From JBCBJX01 sp964342855 (GTDB lineage: Bacteria > Pseudomonadota > Alphaproteobacteria > Caulobacterales > Parvularculaceae), in assembly GCA_964342855.1 (NCBI GenBank), contig CAYFIB010000007.1, positions 44,704 to 108,703 of the forward strand: a stretch of 64,000 nucleotides of DNA, written 5' to 3'. The translations under genes were made by a program, and so were the position numbers. Below the pieces are notes generated by a model. It worked only from the letters and a program-made list of their open reading frames with translations. It ran no database searches and had not been told where the DNA came from. Positions 17,784 to 25,667 of this stretch are shown here, one piece after another; position 1 is the stretch's first letter, and every line of letters begins with the position of its first letter.

Positions 17784-19091
17784 ATGGGCCGTTTCGCATT
17801 CGTTTTGACCGCCGCGACGGCGGCGCTCGCCATGACGCCGCTTTCGGCCGTCGCACAAACGGCGGCTCAGCCGTTGAGCCTTCAGGAAGCCATCGCGCGC
17901 GCGCTCGGCGACAACCCGACGCTGGCCGCCGCCGAACAGCAGCAGTACGCGACGCGCGAAAGCATTTCGCAGGCGCGGGCCCCGGGGCTGCCGCAGGTGA
18001 CCGGCTCGGCGAGTTATCAGAGTTCAGAACAGGTCTTGCCAGACCTTTTCGGCGGAGGAACCGGCACGCTCGATACGACAAGCTACCAGATAGAAGCGAC
18101 CCAGGCGATTTTTGCGGGCCTCGCGAACTGGAACGCCATTCGTCAGGCGAAAGCGAACGTGCGCGCCGGCGAGGCGAACCTTCATGGCGTCCGGCAACAG
18201 ATCATTCTCGACGTCATTACGGCGTATGTTGACGTTCAACGCGATCGCGCGGTGCTTGATCTGCGCAACAACAACGTTTCCGTTCTGACGCGCCAACGTG
18301 AAGCCGCGCAAGCGCGTTTCCGCGTCGGCGAAGTGACGCGCACGGATGTCGCGCAGGCTGAAGCGCGCCTCGCCACGGCGCGGGCGCAGGTCTTCGCCGC
18401 GCGGGCGCAGCTCGCCGCGAGCGAAGCGACGTTTGAGGCTATCGTCGGCGTACCGGCAGGCTCTCTCGCCGCGGCGCCAGCGGCCCCTGCCACGCCGCCG
18501 GACACCGGCGAGGCGCTGAATTTCGCGCGCGAGAATGCGCCGGCGATCATCGCCGCACGTGAGACCGAGCTTGCATCCCGTCGCGGCGCGCAGGCGGCCA
18601 AGGGCGCGCTCGCCCCGCGTGTCGAAGGCTATGCTCGGTATGCGGAGGCCGAAAACCCGTCCTTCTTCCAGGACGAGTCCGAAGAAACGACCGTCGGCGT
18701 GCGCGCGACGATCCAACTCTTCGCTGGAGGACAGAACTATTCGCGCATTCGTCAGACCAAGCGCCAGAACTCCGCGGACCGTCTGCGGATCGTCGAGGCG
18801 GAGCGCCTGACGCGTCAGCAGGTGATCTCCGCCTGGACGCTTCTCGATTCAGCGCGTGAGACGATCCGTTCCGCGACCGCCTCGGTCGAGGCGAACGAGA
18901 TCGCGTTCGAGGGGGTGCGTCAGGAAGCGCAGGTCGGCGCCCGGACGACCCTTGACGTGCTCGACGCCGAGCAGGAGCTTCTGGACGCCCGCGTGCAGCT
19001 GGTTTCGGCGCGCCGGGATGAAAATGTGGCGGCGTATTCGCTGCTTTCCGCAATCGGCGCTTTGACGCCGGAGAGATTCGGTCTCCAATAG
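17784..19091 (+). CDS. tolC: TolC-family outer-membrane efflux/secretion channel
   Basis: A 435-aa TolC-type protein forming the outer-membrane tunnel for type I secretion or tripartite efflux. A signal peptide (about residues 1-25, ending SAVAQ) is followed by two outer-membrane efflux protein repeats with the long helical segments expected (LQEAIARALGDNPTLAAAEQ at the start of repeat 1; VRQEAQVGARTTLDVLDAEQ near the end of repeat 2). Length and motifs fit the TIGR01844 type I secretion subgroup. GGAGAG lies seven bases before the ATG. It sits between pcm and popZ, an arrangement also known in Caulobacter, where a paralogue helps export the S-layer protein; a partner ABC transporter is not in this window. 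Confidence 0.93.
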   Translation: MGRFAFVLTAATAALAMTPLSAVAQTAAQPLSLQEAIARALGDNPTLAAAEQQQYATRESISQARAPGLPQVTGSASYQSSEQVLPDLFGGGTGTLDTTSYQIEATQAIFAGLANWNAIRQAKANVRAGEANLHGVRQQIILDVITAYVDVQRDRAVLDLRNNNVSVLTRQREAAQARFRVGEVTRTDVAQAEARLATARAQVFAARAQLAASEATFEAIVGVPAGSLAAAPAAPATPPDTGEALNFARENAPAIIAARETELASRRGAQAAKGALAPRVEGYARYAEAENPSFFQDESEETTVGVRATIQLFAGGQNYSRIRQTKRQNSADRLRIVEAERLTRQQVISAWTLLDSARETIRSATASVEANEIAFEGVRQEAQVGARTTLDVLDAEQELLDARVQLVSARRDENVAAYSLLSAIGALTPERFGLQ

Positions 19092-19112
19092 GGCGTTAGC
19101 GGCCTTTTGAAC

Positions 19113-19162
19113 GGGGTCGCGCCGATTTCAAACGCCCGTCGCGCGGCGCGCCGCGCGACCCC
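19113..19162 (+). promoter_or_regulatory. Mutually exclusive hairpins upstream of popZ
   Basis: A perfect 22-bp palindrome lies at 19138-19159 (GTCGCGCGGCG plus its reverse complement). Its right half can pair instead within a larger stem in which GGGGTCGCGC at 19113-19122 matches GCGCGACCCC at 19153-19162. No T-run follows. It could be an mRNA structure, a processing site or a protein-binding palindrome in the tolC-popZ gap. Confidence 0.4.
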
Positions 19163-19194
19163 AAAAACAAGCCTTCGAAAGGGGCGACGGCGCC

Positions 19195-19815
19195 ATGGAT
19201 AACGCCCAACCCGAGCCGAGCATGGAGGAAATCCTCGCCTCCATCCGCCGCATCATCGCTGAGGACGAAGAAGACGGCGACGCCGCCGTCGACGCCTCAG
19301 CCGAGGAGGCGGAGGTTTCCGAGCCCGTCGAGCCGACGCCGATTTCCTCGGTCCGCGCCGTGGAGCAGGAACCGGAGCCGACCTCCTCGCTGACGCCTCC
19401 GACGCCGGTCCCCCCGACGCCGCAAGCGACGCCGGCCTCGCGCTTCCAGCCGACGCCGCAGCCCGCGCCGGCGGCGCCCGTTTCCGCGCCCGCTCCGGCG
19501 GCGAATCCTGTTACCGCTCGTCCAGCGGCCGCCGCGCCGAGCCCTCAGAAGGAAGCCCCCATGTCCGAGCCCGCCCGCACGTATGCGCAGGAAGACGACG
19601 AAAACTACATGACCGAGACCAGCGCCGCCGTCGCGGCGAGCGCGTTCGAGCAGTTGTCCGCCAATGTGCGCGTCAGCGACAACGGCGCGACGCTGGAAGA
19701 CATCGTCGCGAAAATGCTGCGCCCGATGCTCCAGCAGTGGATCGACGAGAACCTGCCGGTGATCGTTGAGGAGAAAGTCGAAATGGAGATCAAGCGCATC
19801 GCCCGCCGCCGCTGA
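19195..19815 (+). CDS. popZ: PopZ/DUF2497 polar organising protein
   Basis: A 206-aa protein with the PopZ architecture: a conserved N-terminal helix (PSMEEILASIRRIIAEDEED), a long acidic and then proline/alanine-rich disordered linker (about residues 25-140), and a conserved C-terminal helical oligomerisation region (LEDIVAKMLRPMLQQWIDEN through MEIKRIARRR). In Caulobacter PopZ self-assembles into a polar matrix that anchors the ParB-parS centromere and recruits cell-cycle proteins. The tolC-popZ-valS order is conserved in alphaproteobacteria, and a strong intrinsic terminator follows. The end domains fix the identity; polar function in this organism is inferred. Confidence 0.9.
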   Translation: MDNAQPEPSMEEILASIRRIIAEDEEDGDAAVDASAEEAEVSEPVEPTPISSVRAVEQEPEPTSSLTPPTPVPPTPQATPASRFQPTPQPAPAAPVSAPAPAANPVTARPAAAAPSPQKEAPMSEPARTYAQEDDENYMTETSAAVAASAFEQLSANVRVSDNGATLEDIVAKMLRPMLQQWIDENLPVIVEEKVEMEIKRIARRR

Positions 19816-19836
19816 GCCGTGCGTCTCTTCGATCTG

Positions 19837-19863
19837 AAAAAGCGGCCTCCGGGCCGCTTTTTT
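19837..19863 (+). terminator. Intrinsic terminator between popZ and valS
   Basis: AAAAGCGGCC-TCCG-GGCCGCTTTTTTT, a strong GC stem with a seven-T tail, 21 bases after the popZ stop. valS therefore probably has its own promoter in the following 80 bases. Confidence 0.9.
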
Positions 19864-19946
19864 GTTGTCTGGGCCGCCGCCATTTTGCTCCGCGGCGCCC
19901 CCGGCTATAAGGCCCGTTCACGCCGCGACGATCCGGACTTCAACAC

Positions 19947-22736
19947 ATGCTCGACAAGACGTTTGACTTCAAAGACGCCGAACAGCGCCTCTATGCGAAA
20001 TGGGAGGAGGCCGGGTGCTTCCAGCCCGCCGCCGATCCGGACGCGGACCCCTATTGCATCGTCATTCCGCCGCCGAACGTCACCGGCAACCTGCATATGG
20101 GCCACGCCCTCAACAACACCCTACAGGACGTGCTCTGCCGGTTCGAGCGCATGCGCGGGAAATCCGTCCTCTGGCAGCCGGGTACGGACCATGCCGGCAT
20201 CGCGACGCAGATGGTCGTCGAGCGCCAGCTCGCCGAGACCCAGTCGCCGACGCGACAGGAGATGGGGCGCGAGGCGTTCGTTGAGAAAGTCTGGGAGTGG
20301 AAGGCGCAGTCGGGCGGGGCGATTCTCAACCAGCTGAAGCGCCTCGGCGCCTCCTGCGACTGGTCGCGGGAGCGGTTCACCCTGGACGAGGGGCTGTCCG
20401 AAGCCGTCCAGAAGGTGTTTATCGCTCTTTATAAAGAGGGCCTCATCTACCGCGACAAGCGGCTCGTGAACTGGGACCCGAAGTTCCAGACGGCGATCTC
20501 CGACTTGGAAGTGGAGAACACGGAGGTTCAGGGCCACTTCTGGCACTTCAAATACCCGCTGGAGAACGGCGAGACGTACAAATTTCCCATCGCCCATGAT
20601 GAGGAAGGCAATCCCACCGAGTGGGAGGAGCGCGATTACATCGCCATTGCGACGACGCGGCCTGAGACGATGCTCGGCGACGGCGCCGTCGCGGTGCACC
20701 CGAGCGATGTGCGTTACGCCCCTATCGTCGGCAAGCGCGTCCTCCTTCCGCTCGCGGACCGCTATATCCCCATCATCGCCGACGAACATCCGGACCCGGA
20801 GTTCGGCTCCGGCGCGGTGAAGATCACCGGCGCCCACGATTTCAACGATTTCCAGGTCGCCAAACGTCACGACTTGCCCATGTACGACATCATGGACGAC
20901 GCCGGGCGCATGGCGGGGCCGATCCCGGAGAAATACAAAGGGATGGACCGCTTCGAGGCGAGGAAGCATGTCGTCGCCGATATCGATGCGCTGGGGCTCC
21001 TCGAGCACGTCGAGGATAAAGTGATCCAGCAGCCCTTCGGCGACCGCTCCGGCGTCGTCGTCGAGCCGCGCCTGAAAGACCAGTGGTTCGTAGACGCTGA
21101 AACCCTCGCCAAACCCGCCATCGCCGCGGTGGAGGAGGGGACGACCAAGTTCGTCCCGGAAAATTGGTCGAAGACCTATTTCCAGTGGATGCGGAACATC
21201 GAGCCCTGGTGCATTTCCCGCCAGCTCTGGTGGGGCCACCAGATCCCGGCCTGGTTCGGCCCGGACGGCGCCCATTTCGTCGGAGATAAAGAAGCGGAGA
21301 TCATTGAGAAGGCCAAAGATCACTACGGCCATGACCTTAAGGTCACGCTGGCGAATGAGCATCTCCGTGACGGCGTCGTTTTCGGAAAACAGGACGGCGA
21401 TACGGCGATGCTCTCTGAAGTCGTGCTAGTGCGCGACCCGGACGTTCTCGACACCTGGTTCTCCTCCCAGCTCTGGCCGTTCTCGACGCTGGGCTGGCCG
21501 CAGGAAACGCCTGAGCTGAAGCGCTTCTACAAAACGGACGTGCTCGTCACCGGGTTCGACATCATCTTCTTCTGGGTGGCGCGGATGATGATGGCGGGGC
21601 TTCACTTCATGAAGGAGGTCCCGTTCCACACGGTCTATATCCACGCGCTTGTCCGCGACGAGCACGGACAGAAGATGTCGAAGTCCAAGGGCAATGTCGT
21701 CGACCCGCTGGACCTTGTGGAAAAGTACGGCGCCGATGCGCTGCGCTTCTTCCTCACCGCCATGGCGGCGCAGGGGCGCGATATTCGCCTGTCGGAGCAG
21801 CGCGTCGAGGGCTACCGCAATTTCGGCACCAAGCTCTGGAACGCCGCGCGCTTCTGCCAGATGAACGAATGCGCGTACGGGGACGATTTCGACCCGGCGA
21901 CCGTGAAAAGCCCGCTCAACCAGTGGATCCTGCACGAGGCGGCGGTCTGCGCCGAGGCGGTGGAGCGCGATATCGACGGCTTCCGCTTCAACGACGCGGC
22001 GGCGGCGGTTTATCGGTTCGTGTGGAACGTCTTCTGCGACTGGCATCTGGAGCTCGCCAAGCCCGTCCTTCAGGGCGAGGACGAGGCCGCGAAAGCCGAA
22101 ACCCGCGCGACGACGGCGTGGGTTCTCGACCGCATCCTCATCATGCTGCATCCGTTCACGCCGTTCATCACGGAAGAGCTCTGGGGCGCTCTACGGGCGC
22201 GCGATGGGTTCGTCATGCAGCAGCGCTGGCCGCAGCTTGAAGGGCTGAAGAACCCCGCCGCCGCGGAGGAGATCGACTGGGCGATCCGCCTCATCACCGA
22301 TGTCCGCTCCCTCCGGGTGGAGATGAACGTCCCGCCTGGCGCAAAGATCCCGCTGCAGATGATCGGTGCCTCCGCGGAGAGCGCCGCGCGTCTTGAGCGC
22401 CACGCGCCGCTTCTGAAATGGCTCGGGCGTTTTGAGGGCGTCGAGCTGGCGGCCGAACCCGCCGCGGGTTCCGCGCAGATGGTCCACGACGAGGCGACCA
22501 TCGCGCTACCGCTCGCCGGCGTCATCGACGTCGCGGCGGAAAAGGCGCGCATCGAGAAGGAGATCGCCAAGGCGGTCGCCGAGATCGAGAAAATCGACAA
22601 GAAGCTTGGCAATGAAAGCTTCGTCGCCAAGGCGCCGGCCGCCGTGGTCGAGGAGCAGAAAACGCGGCGTACGGAGCACGAAGGCGCGAAAGAGAAGCTG
22701 GGCGAGGCGCTGGAGCGCCTGGCGGCGCTGGGGTGA
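19947..22736 (+). CDS. valS: Valyl-tRNA synthetase
   Basis: A class I aminoacyl-tRNA synthetase of 929 aa that charges tRNA-Val. The HIGH signature is HMGH in PPNVTGNLHMGHALNNT (about residues 44-54), and KMSKS is present exactly in GQKMSKSKGNVVDP. Between them lies the CP1 editing domain (TTRPETMLGD) that removes mischarged threonine. The C-terminal 70 residues form the family's coiled-coil tRNA-binding arm, rich in Lys and Glu. Full length for the family, with no disruption. It follows popZ but is separated by a terminator. Confidence 0.98.
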   Translation: MLDKTFDFKDAEQRLYAKWEEAGCFQPAADPDADPYCIVIPPPNVTGNLHMGHALNNTLQDVLCRFERMRGKSVLWQPGTDHAGIATQMVVERQLAETQSPTRQEMGREAFVEKVWEWKAQSGGAILNQLKRLGASCDWSRERFTLDEGLSEAVQKVFIALYKEGLIYRDKRLVNWDPKFQTAISDLEVENTEVQGHFWHFKYPLENGETYKFPIAHDEEGNPTEWEERDYIAIATTRPETMLGDGAVAVHPSDVRYAPIVGKRVLLPLADRYIPIIADEHPDPEFGSGAVKITGAHDFNDFQVAKRHDLPMYDIMDDAGRMAGPIPEKYKGMDRFEARKHVVADIDALGLLEHVEDKVIQQPFGDRSGVVVEPRLKDQWFVDAETLAKPAIAAVEEGTTKFVPENWSKTYFQWMRNIEPWCISRQLWWGHQIPAWFGPDGAHFVGDKEAEIIEKAKDHYGHDLKVTLANEHLRDGVVFGKQDGDTAMLSEVVLVRDPDVLDTWFSSQLWPFSTLGWPQETPELKRFYKTDVLVTGFDIIFFWVARMMMAGLHFMKEVPFHTVYIHALVRDEHGQKMSKSKGNVVDPLDLVEKYGADALRFFLTAMAAQGRDIRLSEQRVEGYRNFGTKLWNAARFCQMNECAYGDDFDPATVKSPLNQWILHEAAVCAEAVERDIDGFRFNDAAAAVYRFVWNVFCDWHLELAKPVLQGEDEAAKAETRATTAWVLDRILIMLHPFTPFITEELWGALRARDGFVMQQRWPQLEGLKNPAAAEEIDWAIRLITDVRSLRVEMNVPPGAKIPLQMIGASAESAARLERHAPLLKWLGRFEGVELAAEPAAGSAQMVHDEATIALPLAGVIDVAAEKARIEKEIAKAVAEIEKIDKKLGNESFVAKAPAAVVEEQKTRRTEHEGAKEKLGEALERLAALG

Positions 22737-22746
22737 GCGTCAGCGC

Positions 22747-22767
22747 TCCTCTCGAAGGGAGAGGGGC
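22747..22767. repeat. Family A palindromic repeat, copy 3
   Basis: CCTCTCGAAGGGAGAGGGG, an imperfect inverted repeat, 10 bases after the valS stop. It is the first of three repeat units filling the gap between the convergent valS and M13 peptidase genes. Confidence 0.65.
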
Positions 22768-22785
22768 CATGCCCGAACTCGACTT

Positions 22786-22929
22786 CCCGCGGCTTGACCG
22801 CGGGATCCATGGTGCGTTCAGCAACAGGATGAATTTGGATTGCGAGCGTGCGGCGAGCGTCGGAGTCCGACTTCGCTGCCCTCAAGCCGGCGCGTTTGGC
22901 GCCATGGGCCCCGCGGTCAAGCCGCGGGG
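22786..22929. repeat. Family C element with 27-bp terminal inverted arms
   Basis: The left arm at 22786-22812 (CCCGCGGCTTGACCGCGGGA plus TCCATGG) and the right arm at 22901-22929 are reverse complements with two mismatches over 27 bp, around an ~88-bp unique centre. Each arm also holds its own CCGCGG palindrome. It resembles the REP/BIME-like elements common between genes in alphaproteobacteria. No coding capacity is seen. Confidence 0.75.
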
Positions 22930-22987
22930 AGCCGGACTAAACTGCTGAATACATCTCTTGATGGGAGATCGTTCCCCCTCACCCCAA

Positions 22988-23010
22988 CCCCTCTCCCGTA
23001 GGGAGAGGGG
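22988..23010. repeat. Family A palindromic repeat, copy 4
   Basis: CCCCTCTCCC-GTA-GGGAGAGGGG, preceded by CCCCCTCACCCCAAC as in copy 2, 17 bases after the M13 peptidase stop (minus strand). It may form the mRNA 3' end. Confidence 0.8.
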
Positions 23011-23026
23011 CTTCTTTAGGGGGATC

Positions 23027-25108
23027 TTACCAGATGCGGACCCGATCTTCCGGGGCCAGATAAAGCGCGTCGTCTTCGCTCACCTCGAAGGCGTCGTACC
23101 AGGCGTCGATGTTCCGGACGACGCCGTTGATGCGGTACTGGCCCGGGGAGTGGGAGTCGGAGACGAGCTGCTGCAGGAGCGATTCTTCGCGCCGCTTGCC
23201 GCGCCAGACCTGCGCCCAGCCGAGGAAGAAGCGCTGGTCTCCAGTGACGTCGTCGAGCACGGGCGCTTCTTCGCCGCCGAGCGACAGCTTGTAGGCGTGG
23301 TAGGCGACGGAGAGGCCGCCGAGATCGCCGATATTCTCGCCGAGGGTCAGCCGTCCGTTGACGAACTTGCCGGGGATCGGCTCGAAGGCGTCGTACTGCG
23401 CGACAAGGGTGTCGGCCTTCGTCTCGAAGGCGCCGGCGTCTTCCGCCGTCCACCAGTCGCGCAGGTTTCCGTCGCCATCGGACTTGCGGCCCTGATCGTC
23501 GAAACCGTGGCCGATTTCGTGGCCGATGACGCCGCCAATGGCGGCGTAGTTCACCGCCGGGTCCGCCGCGGGGTCGAAGAAGGGCGGTTGAAGGATGGCG
23601 GCGGGGAAGACGATTTCGTTCCGGGTCGGCGAATAATAGGCGTTCACCGTCTGCGGGGTCATGCCCCATTCGGTCGGGTCCACCGGCTCGTCCAGCTGCT
23701 TGATGTTCTCGGCGCGCGCCCATGCGCGGGCGCGTTTGATGTTGCCGAAAAGATCGTCGCCGGAAATGGCGAGGGCGGAATAGTCCTCCCATTTCTCCGG
23801 ATAGCCGATTTTCGGCGTGAACTTCGACAGTTTGTCGAGGGCCTGGGCTTTCGTTTCGTCGGTCATCCAGTCGAGATTGGTGATCCGCACGCGATAGGCT
23901 TCGACGAGGTTGCCGACCAGCTCCTCCATCTGCGCTTTGGAGGAGGGCGGGAAGTAGCGTTTCACGTAGACCTTGCCGACGGCCTCGCCGAGGCGCCCGG
24001 AAACGAGGTTGGAGGCGCGCTTCCAGCGGTCCTGCTGCTCCGGCTGGCCGCGCAGGGTTTTGGAATAGAACTCGAAGTCCGCGTCGTCGAACGCCTTGGT
24101 GAGATAGTTGGCGTTGGAGCGCAGATAGGACGCGGTGAGATAGTCTTTCCACGTTTCGATATCCGTCTCGGCGAACAGCGCCGCGAGGCCCTGAATGGCG
24201 TCGTTCTGGCGAAGAACGAACTTCTCCTGATCCGGCGCGCCGATTTCATCAAACGCCGCGGCCCACGGGAAACCGGGCGCGTACTCGACAAGGGCCTGCG
24301 GGGTGTAGGGATTGTAGGTAAGGTCGCGGTTGCGGCTCTTCGCGCGCGGCCAGTGGATCTCCGCCATCTGCGTTTCAATGGCGAGAACGCTCTGCGCTTT
24401 CGCTTCCGCCTCGGCGACGCCCGCGAGGCCCATGATGGTCGTCAGGTACTCGACGTACTTCGCGCGATACGCGACGAATTTCTCATCATCGCTCAGGTAA
24501 TAATCCCGATCCGGAAGGCCGAGACCCGACTGCGACACATAGAACGTATGGAAGCCCGGGTTCTTCTGGTCGACGCCGGCCCCGCCGCCGAAGATCGAAC
24601 CGGTCCCGAGATCGGCGCGCGTCATCAGCCGCGCGATGTCTTCCGGCGTTTCAGCGCTGGCGATTTCGGCGAGGTCCGCCTCGATCGGCGCGATGCCGAG
24701 GGCTTCAAGCGCCGCTTCATCCATGAACGAGTTGTAGAGATCGCCGATCTTCTGCTCGTCGGTTCCGGCGGCCGCCTCCATGGCGGCGAGGTCTTCAATG
24801 ATGATCCGTACACGTTCGGTGGAGCGTTCGCGCAGGACGTCGAAGGCGCCCCAGCGGGAGCGGTCGGAGGGGATCACCGTCTCCTTGATCCACGTCCCGT
24901 TCGCATAAAGATTGAAGTCATCGCCGGGCTTCACGGACAGATCGCGCGCGGTGAGGTCGACGCCGAAATCGCCGAGCTCCGGCGTCGCGGTTTCGGTTTT
25001 CGCCGCGGACGTCGTGGCGGAGGTCGTGTTGGTGACGACGGTCGCGTTTTCGCCGCAGGCGGCGAGGAGGGCGAGCGAGGCGGCGCTCGCGAGCAGAGCT
25101 CGGGTCAT
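23027..25108 (-). CDS. M13 (neprilysin/PepO) family zinc metallopeptidase, lipoprotein
   Basis: A 693-aa member of peptidase family M13, which cleaves small peptides N-terminal to hydrophobic residues. The zinc site HEIGHGFD and the downstream ENIGDLGG glutamate motif are intact, and the NAYYSP substrate-binding segment lies before them. The N-terminus is a lipoprotein signal with lipobox LAAC (Cys18) and Gly at +2, so it is probably anchored in a membrane facing the periplasm. The ATG at 25108 has GAGGA five bases upstream; an ATG four codons earlier lacks a ribosome-binding site. It is divergent from yerC-hisG. Length is full for the family. Confidence 0.95.
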   Translation of the reverse strand: MTRALLASAASLALLAACGENATVVTNTTSATTSAAKTETATPELGDFGVDLTARDLSVKPGDDFNLYANGTWIKETVIPSDRSRWGAFDVLRERSTERVRIIIEDLAAMEAAAGTDEQKIGDLYNSFMDEAALEALGIAPIEADLAEIASAETPEDIARLMTRADLGTGSIFGGGAGVDQKNPGFHTFYVSQSGLGLPDRDYYLSDDEKFVAYRAKYVEYLTTIMGLAGVAEAEAKAQSVLAIETQMAEIHWPRAKSRNRDLTYNPYTPQALVEYAPGFPWAAAFDEIGAPDQEKFVLRQNDAIQGLAALFAETDIETWKDYLTASYLRSNANYLTKAFDDADFEFYSKTLRGQPEQQDRWKRASNLVSGRLGEAVGKVYVKRYFPPSSKAQMEELVGNLVEAYRVRITNLDWMTDETKAQALDKLSKFTPKIGYPEKWEDYSALAISGDDLFGNIKRARAWARAENIKQLDEPVDPTEWGMTPQTVNAYYSPTRNEIVFPAAILQPPFFDPAADPAVNYAAIGGVIGHEIGHGFDDQGRKSDGDGNLRDWWTAEDAGAFETKADTLVAQYDAFEPIPGKFVNGRLTLGENIGDLGGLSVAYHAYKLSLGGEEAPVLDDVTGDQRFFLGWAQVWRGKRREESLLQQLVSDSHSPGQYRINGVVRNIDAWYDAFEVSEDDALYLAPEDRVRIW

Positions 25109-25255
25109 GGATGTCCTCATCTACTGAATGGGCGACCGTTCATCGGCCGCGCAGGTTCTTGGAATTCGACACGCGGACCTTCCCGCGTCCGCAAGCGGGA
25201 GCCAAGTCTTGCGCCGGTTCGCGCGACAAACCGACCCTCAGGCGCGATAAACCGC

Positions 25256-25281
25256 TTGCTAAATCGTTTTAACACGATAAT
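25256..25281 (+). promoter_or_regulatory. Candidate promoter/operator of yerC-hisG
   Basis: The inverted repeat ATCGT-TTTAAC-ACGAT at 25263-25278 overlaps an AT-rich GATAATAC box in an otherwise GC-rich sequence, with a TTGCTA upstream at 25256. The AT-rich box lies only about nine bases before the yerC ATG, which suggests a leaderless or near-leaderless transcript. YerC, a TrpR-like protein, could bind here itself. The -35/-10 spacing is poor, so box assignment is tentative. Confidence 0.4.
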
Positions 25282-25289
25282 ACAGCACC

Positions 25290-25667
25290 ATGGAACCGAG
25301 CAAAGACGCCACCCTTGGAACAGCGCCGCGCATTGAGGTGGAGACCGGCGAGAGCGATCTCGCCGCGCTGTTCGACGCGTTCCGCCGCCTTGAAAGCGCG
25401 CCGGAGGCGGCGGCTTTCCTGCGCGATCTCTGCACGCCGGCGGAGCTGCGGGCTTTCGCGGAGCGCTGGCGCATCGCCCGGCGGCTCGCGGACGGGGCGT
25501 CCTATCGGGCGATCGCGGAGGAGGTCGGCGCCTCGACAGCGACGGTCGTCCGTGTCGCGCGTTTCCTGCGAGATGAGCCGCATCAAGGGTACGCGTGTAT
25601 GCTGAGGAAAGTGTCGGGCGAAAGCCCTTCTCCCCAACGGGGAGAGAAGAATGAAACGAAAGACTGA
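25290..25667 (+). CDS. YerC/YecD-family TrpR-like transcriptional regulator
   Basis: A 125-aa helical DNA-binding protein related to the Trp repressor. The core at about residues 24-105 includes LRDLCTPAELRAFAERWRIA and the helix-turn-helix GASYRAIAEEVGASTATVVR. Family members control unknown genes. Here it overlaps hisG by 17 bases in a two-gene operon, so a role in histidine or phosphoribosyl metabolism is inferred. No ribosome-binding site precedes the ATG, consistent with leaderless translation. The last ~15 residues (SPSPQRGE and following) are the translation of a Family A palindromic repeat that has been incorporated into the gene's end, and are not part of the conserved fold. Confidence 0.88.
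   Translation: MEPSKDATLGTAPRIEVETGESDLAALFDAFRRLESAPEAAAFLRDLCTPAELRAFAERWRIARRLADGASYRAIAEEVGASTATVVRVARFLRDEPHQGYACMLRKVSGESPSPQRGEKNETKD
25625..25650. repeat. Family A palindromic repeat, copy 5 (inside the yerC-hisG junction)
   Basis: CCCTTCTCCCCAACGGGGAG plus AGAAG, an inverted repeat of the same family as copies 1-4, lying entirely inside the 3' end of yerC. Its right arm GGGGAG sits just before the upstream hisG ATG at 25651 and can act as its ribosome-binding site. Confidence 0.8.

Noticed and set aside
22958..25336. A very long open frame on the plus strand, antisense to the M13 peptidase gene
   Set aside because: It is the high-GC shadow of a well-supported M13 gene with intact zinc motifs, it has no family motifs, and it runs through a palindromic repeat.
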